From assembly GCA_023136735.1 (NCBI GenBank), contig JAGLQQ010000004.1, positions 1-6,694 on the forward strand: DNA of 6,694 nucleotides, read 5' to 3'. The position numbers and the translations under genes were made by a program. The stretch comes from Candidatus Omnitrophota bacterium (GTDB lineage Bacteria; Omnitrophota; Gorgyraeia; B26-G9). Below the pieces are notes generated by a model. That model worked only from the letters and a program-made list of their open reading frames with translations. It did no database searches and was not told the origin of the DNA. This document shows positions 5,889 through 6,694 of this stretch, piece after piece; within the stretch, counting starts at the first letter, position 1; every line of letters starts with the position of its first letter.

Positions 5889-6694
5889 CTATTTCGCCTT
5901 TTCTTTTTGCTTTTCTACTTTATAAGCGCCTACTTTCAGGGTTTTCTGTAGTTCCTCAACCGCTTGATAATCTAAAGCCTCTCTCCATCCCAAGATCTTT
6001 GCCTGCTTTGCGGCAATATCAGTAAAGCGCATCTCAAGCAGAGCAGTCGAAACTTCCCGGGCAATTTCTTCCGTTGTTCCGGCAGCCTTCATAAGCGGCC
6101 ATTCCGGATAAAGAAGTGTGCTGCAAACAAAAGGAAAGTCTTTGTGATCTTTTTTATTAATAATCCTAAAATCATCCATGTTTATCTTTCCTTCATCTGC
6201 CATTCTTTCTAGTGTGTCCGTTCTGACGGTTCCCGCGTCTACCGCTTTAAATTTCACCGCTGACACAACTTTATCATGTGTCCCCGCCCACACAACTCCT
6301 GCCAAATCTTTAAAAGGATCGATCCCGGCATCAAACATTTCTTTATGCGCCGCCTGCCATCCCCCTAAAGATGTTTCCTTTGCTCCCATTATGGTTTTCC
6401 CCTTAAGGTCTGCTAAGGAATTTATTTTGTCATTATCTTTTCTTGTGAATATAACTCCCCCCAAAAGAGTAGTCGCTTTGTGCGGGGAAGAATTAATCAA
6501 TGTCGCTACAGGAGACGCGTTGTATCTCACTTTCGCGGTTACAGCCATTGAGGAATTACCTAGGAAAAAATGCACCTCGTTGTATTTAAAAACATGGTCA
6601 ACTCCATTAAAACTCACCGGTGCTATTACAAAAGTTTTTCCAGGTATTTTCTTCTTGAGATAATCCGCAGTTGATCCCCATTTTTCCATGCATA
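5889..6694 (-). CDS. Phosphate/phosphite/phosphonate-type substrate-binding protein, N-terminus outside window
   Basis: A periplasmic binding protein of the PhnD-like superfamily, partial: the frame stays open through the last codons, and the visible part begins at the family's first helix (MEKWGSTADYLKKKIPG). The true start, with a signal peptide and roughly 40-60 residues, should lie beyond 6694; the internal ATG at 6689 is not a credible start. The 266 residues after that Met show the two-lobed fold: HFFLGNSSMAV (40-50), GGVIFTRKD (77-85), LADLKGKTIMGAKETSLGGW (92-111), GTHDKVVSAV (136-145), DAGTVRTDTLERM (151-163) and FPFVCSTLLYPEWP (185-198). The wording of the second half recalls PhnD-like modules attached to bacterial sensor histidine kinases more than transporter-bound PhnD, and no ABC genes follow. 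An MCP follows instead, so a sensory role is likely. The C-terminus is lysine-rich (VEKQKEKAK). The ligand, an oxyanion or another small molecule, is not predictable. Confidence 0.88.
   Translation of the reverse strand, partial: CMEKWGSTADYLKKKIPGKTFVIAPVSFNGVDHVFKYNEVHFFLGNSSMAVTAKVRYNASPVATLINSSPHKATTLLGGVIFTRKDNDKINSLADLKGKTIMGAKETSLGGWQAAHKEMFDAGIDPFKDLAGVVWAGTHDKVVSAVKFKAVDAGTVRTDTLERMADEGKINMDDFRIINKKDHKDFPFVCSTLLYPEWPLMKAAGTTEEIAREVSTALLEMRFTDIAAKQAKILGWREALDYQAVEELQKTLKVGAYKVEKQKEKAK

Overview
The window carries a moderately AT-rich bacterial segment in which every gene I can support lies on the minus strand. In transcription order, from high to low coordinates, these are: a phosphonate-type periplasmic binding protein cut by the window edge, a methyl-accepting chemotaxis protein (MCP), a 52-residue double-CxxC zinc ribbon, the redox repressor Rex, phosphoserine aminotransferase (serC) and D-3-phosphoglycerate dehydrogenase (serA). 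A NADH-responsive Rex regulator, a short ACT-type SerA and a DUF5679-like ribbon fit an anaerobic or fermentative, probably uncultured bacterium. Candidatus Omnitrophota or a similar lineage is my guess from general resemblance only; no rRNA or marker gene here settles it.

Region 5757-6694 plus the MCP (4002-5756) looks like a chemosensory pair: a substrate-binding protein followed 132 bp later by a two-transmembrane MCP, with no ABC permease or ATPase visible. Region 3579-3923 is a self-contained unit: a sigma70-like promoter, the zinc-ribbon gene and a strong 15-bp terminator hairpin that insulates rex from upstream transcription.

Region 3359-3570 is the regulatory core. A TTGACA-N16-TATATT promoter fires towards rex, with a perfect 18-bp Rex-type operator directly after the -10 box. 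A second, nearly identical operator lies 138 bp upstream in inverted orientation. Downstream, rex, serC and serA are collinear, with gaps of 128 and 268 bp that contain no convincing terminator with a U-tract. They do contain palindromes and short tandem repeats. The simplest reading is an autoregulated rex-serC-serA transcription unit, in which the NADH/NAD+ ratio sensed by Rex sets expression of the first two enzymes of serine synthesis; SerA itself makes NADH.

Positions 1-79, after serA, hold no gene I can support. No CRISPR array, tRNA, rRNA, insertion sequence or origin was seen.
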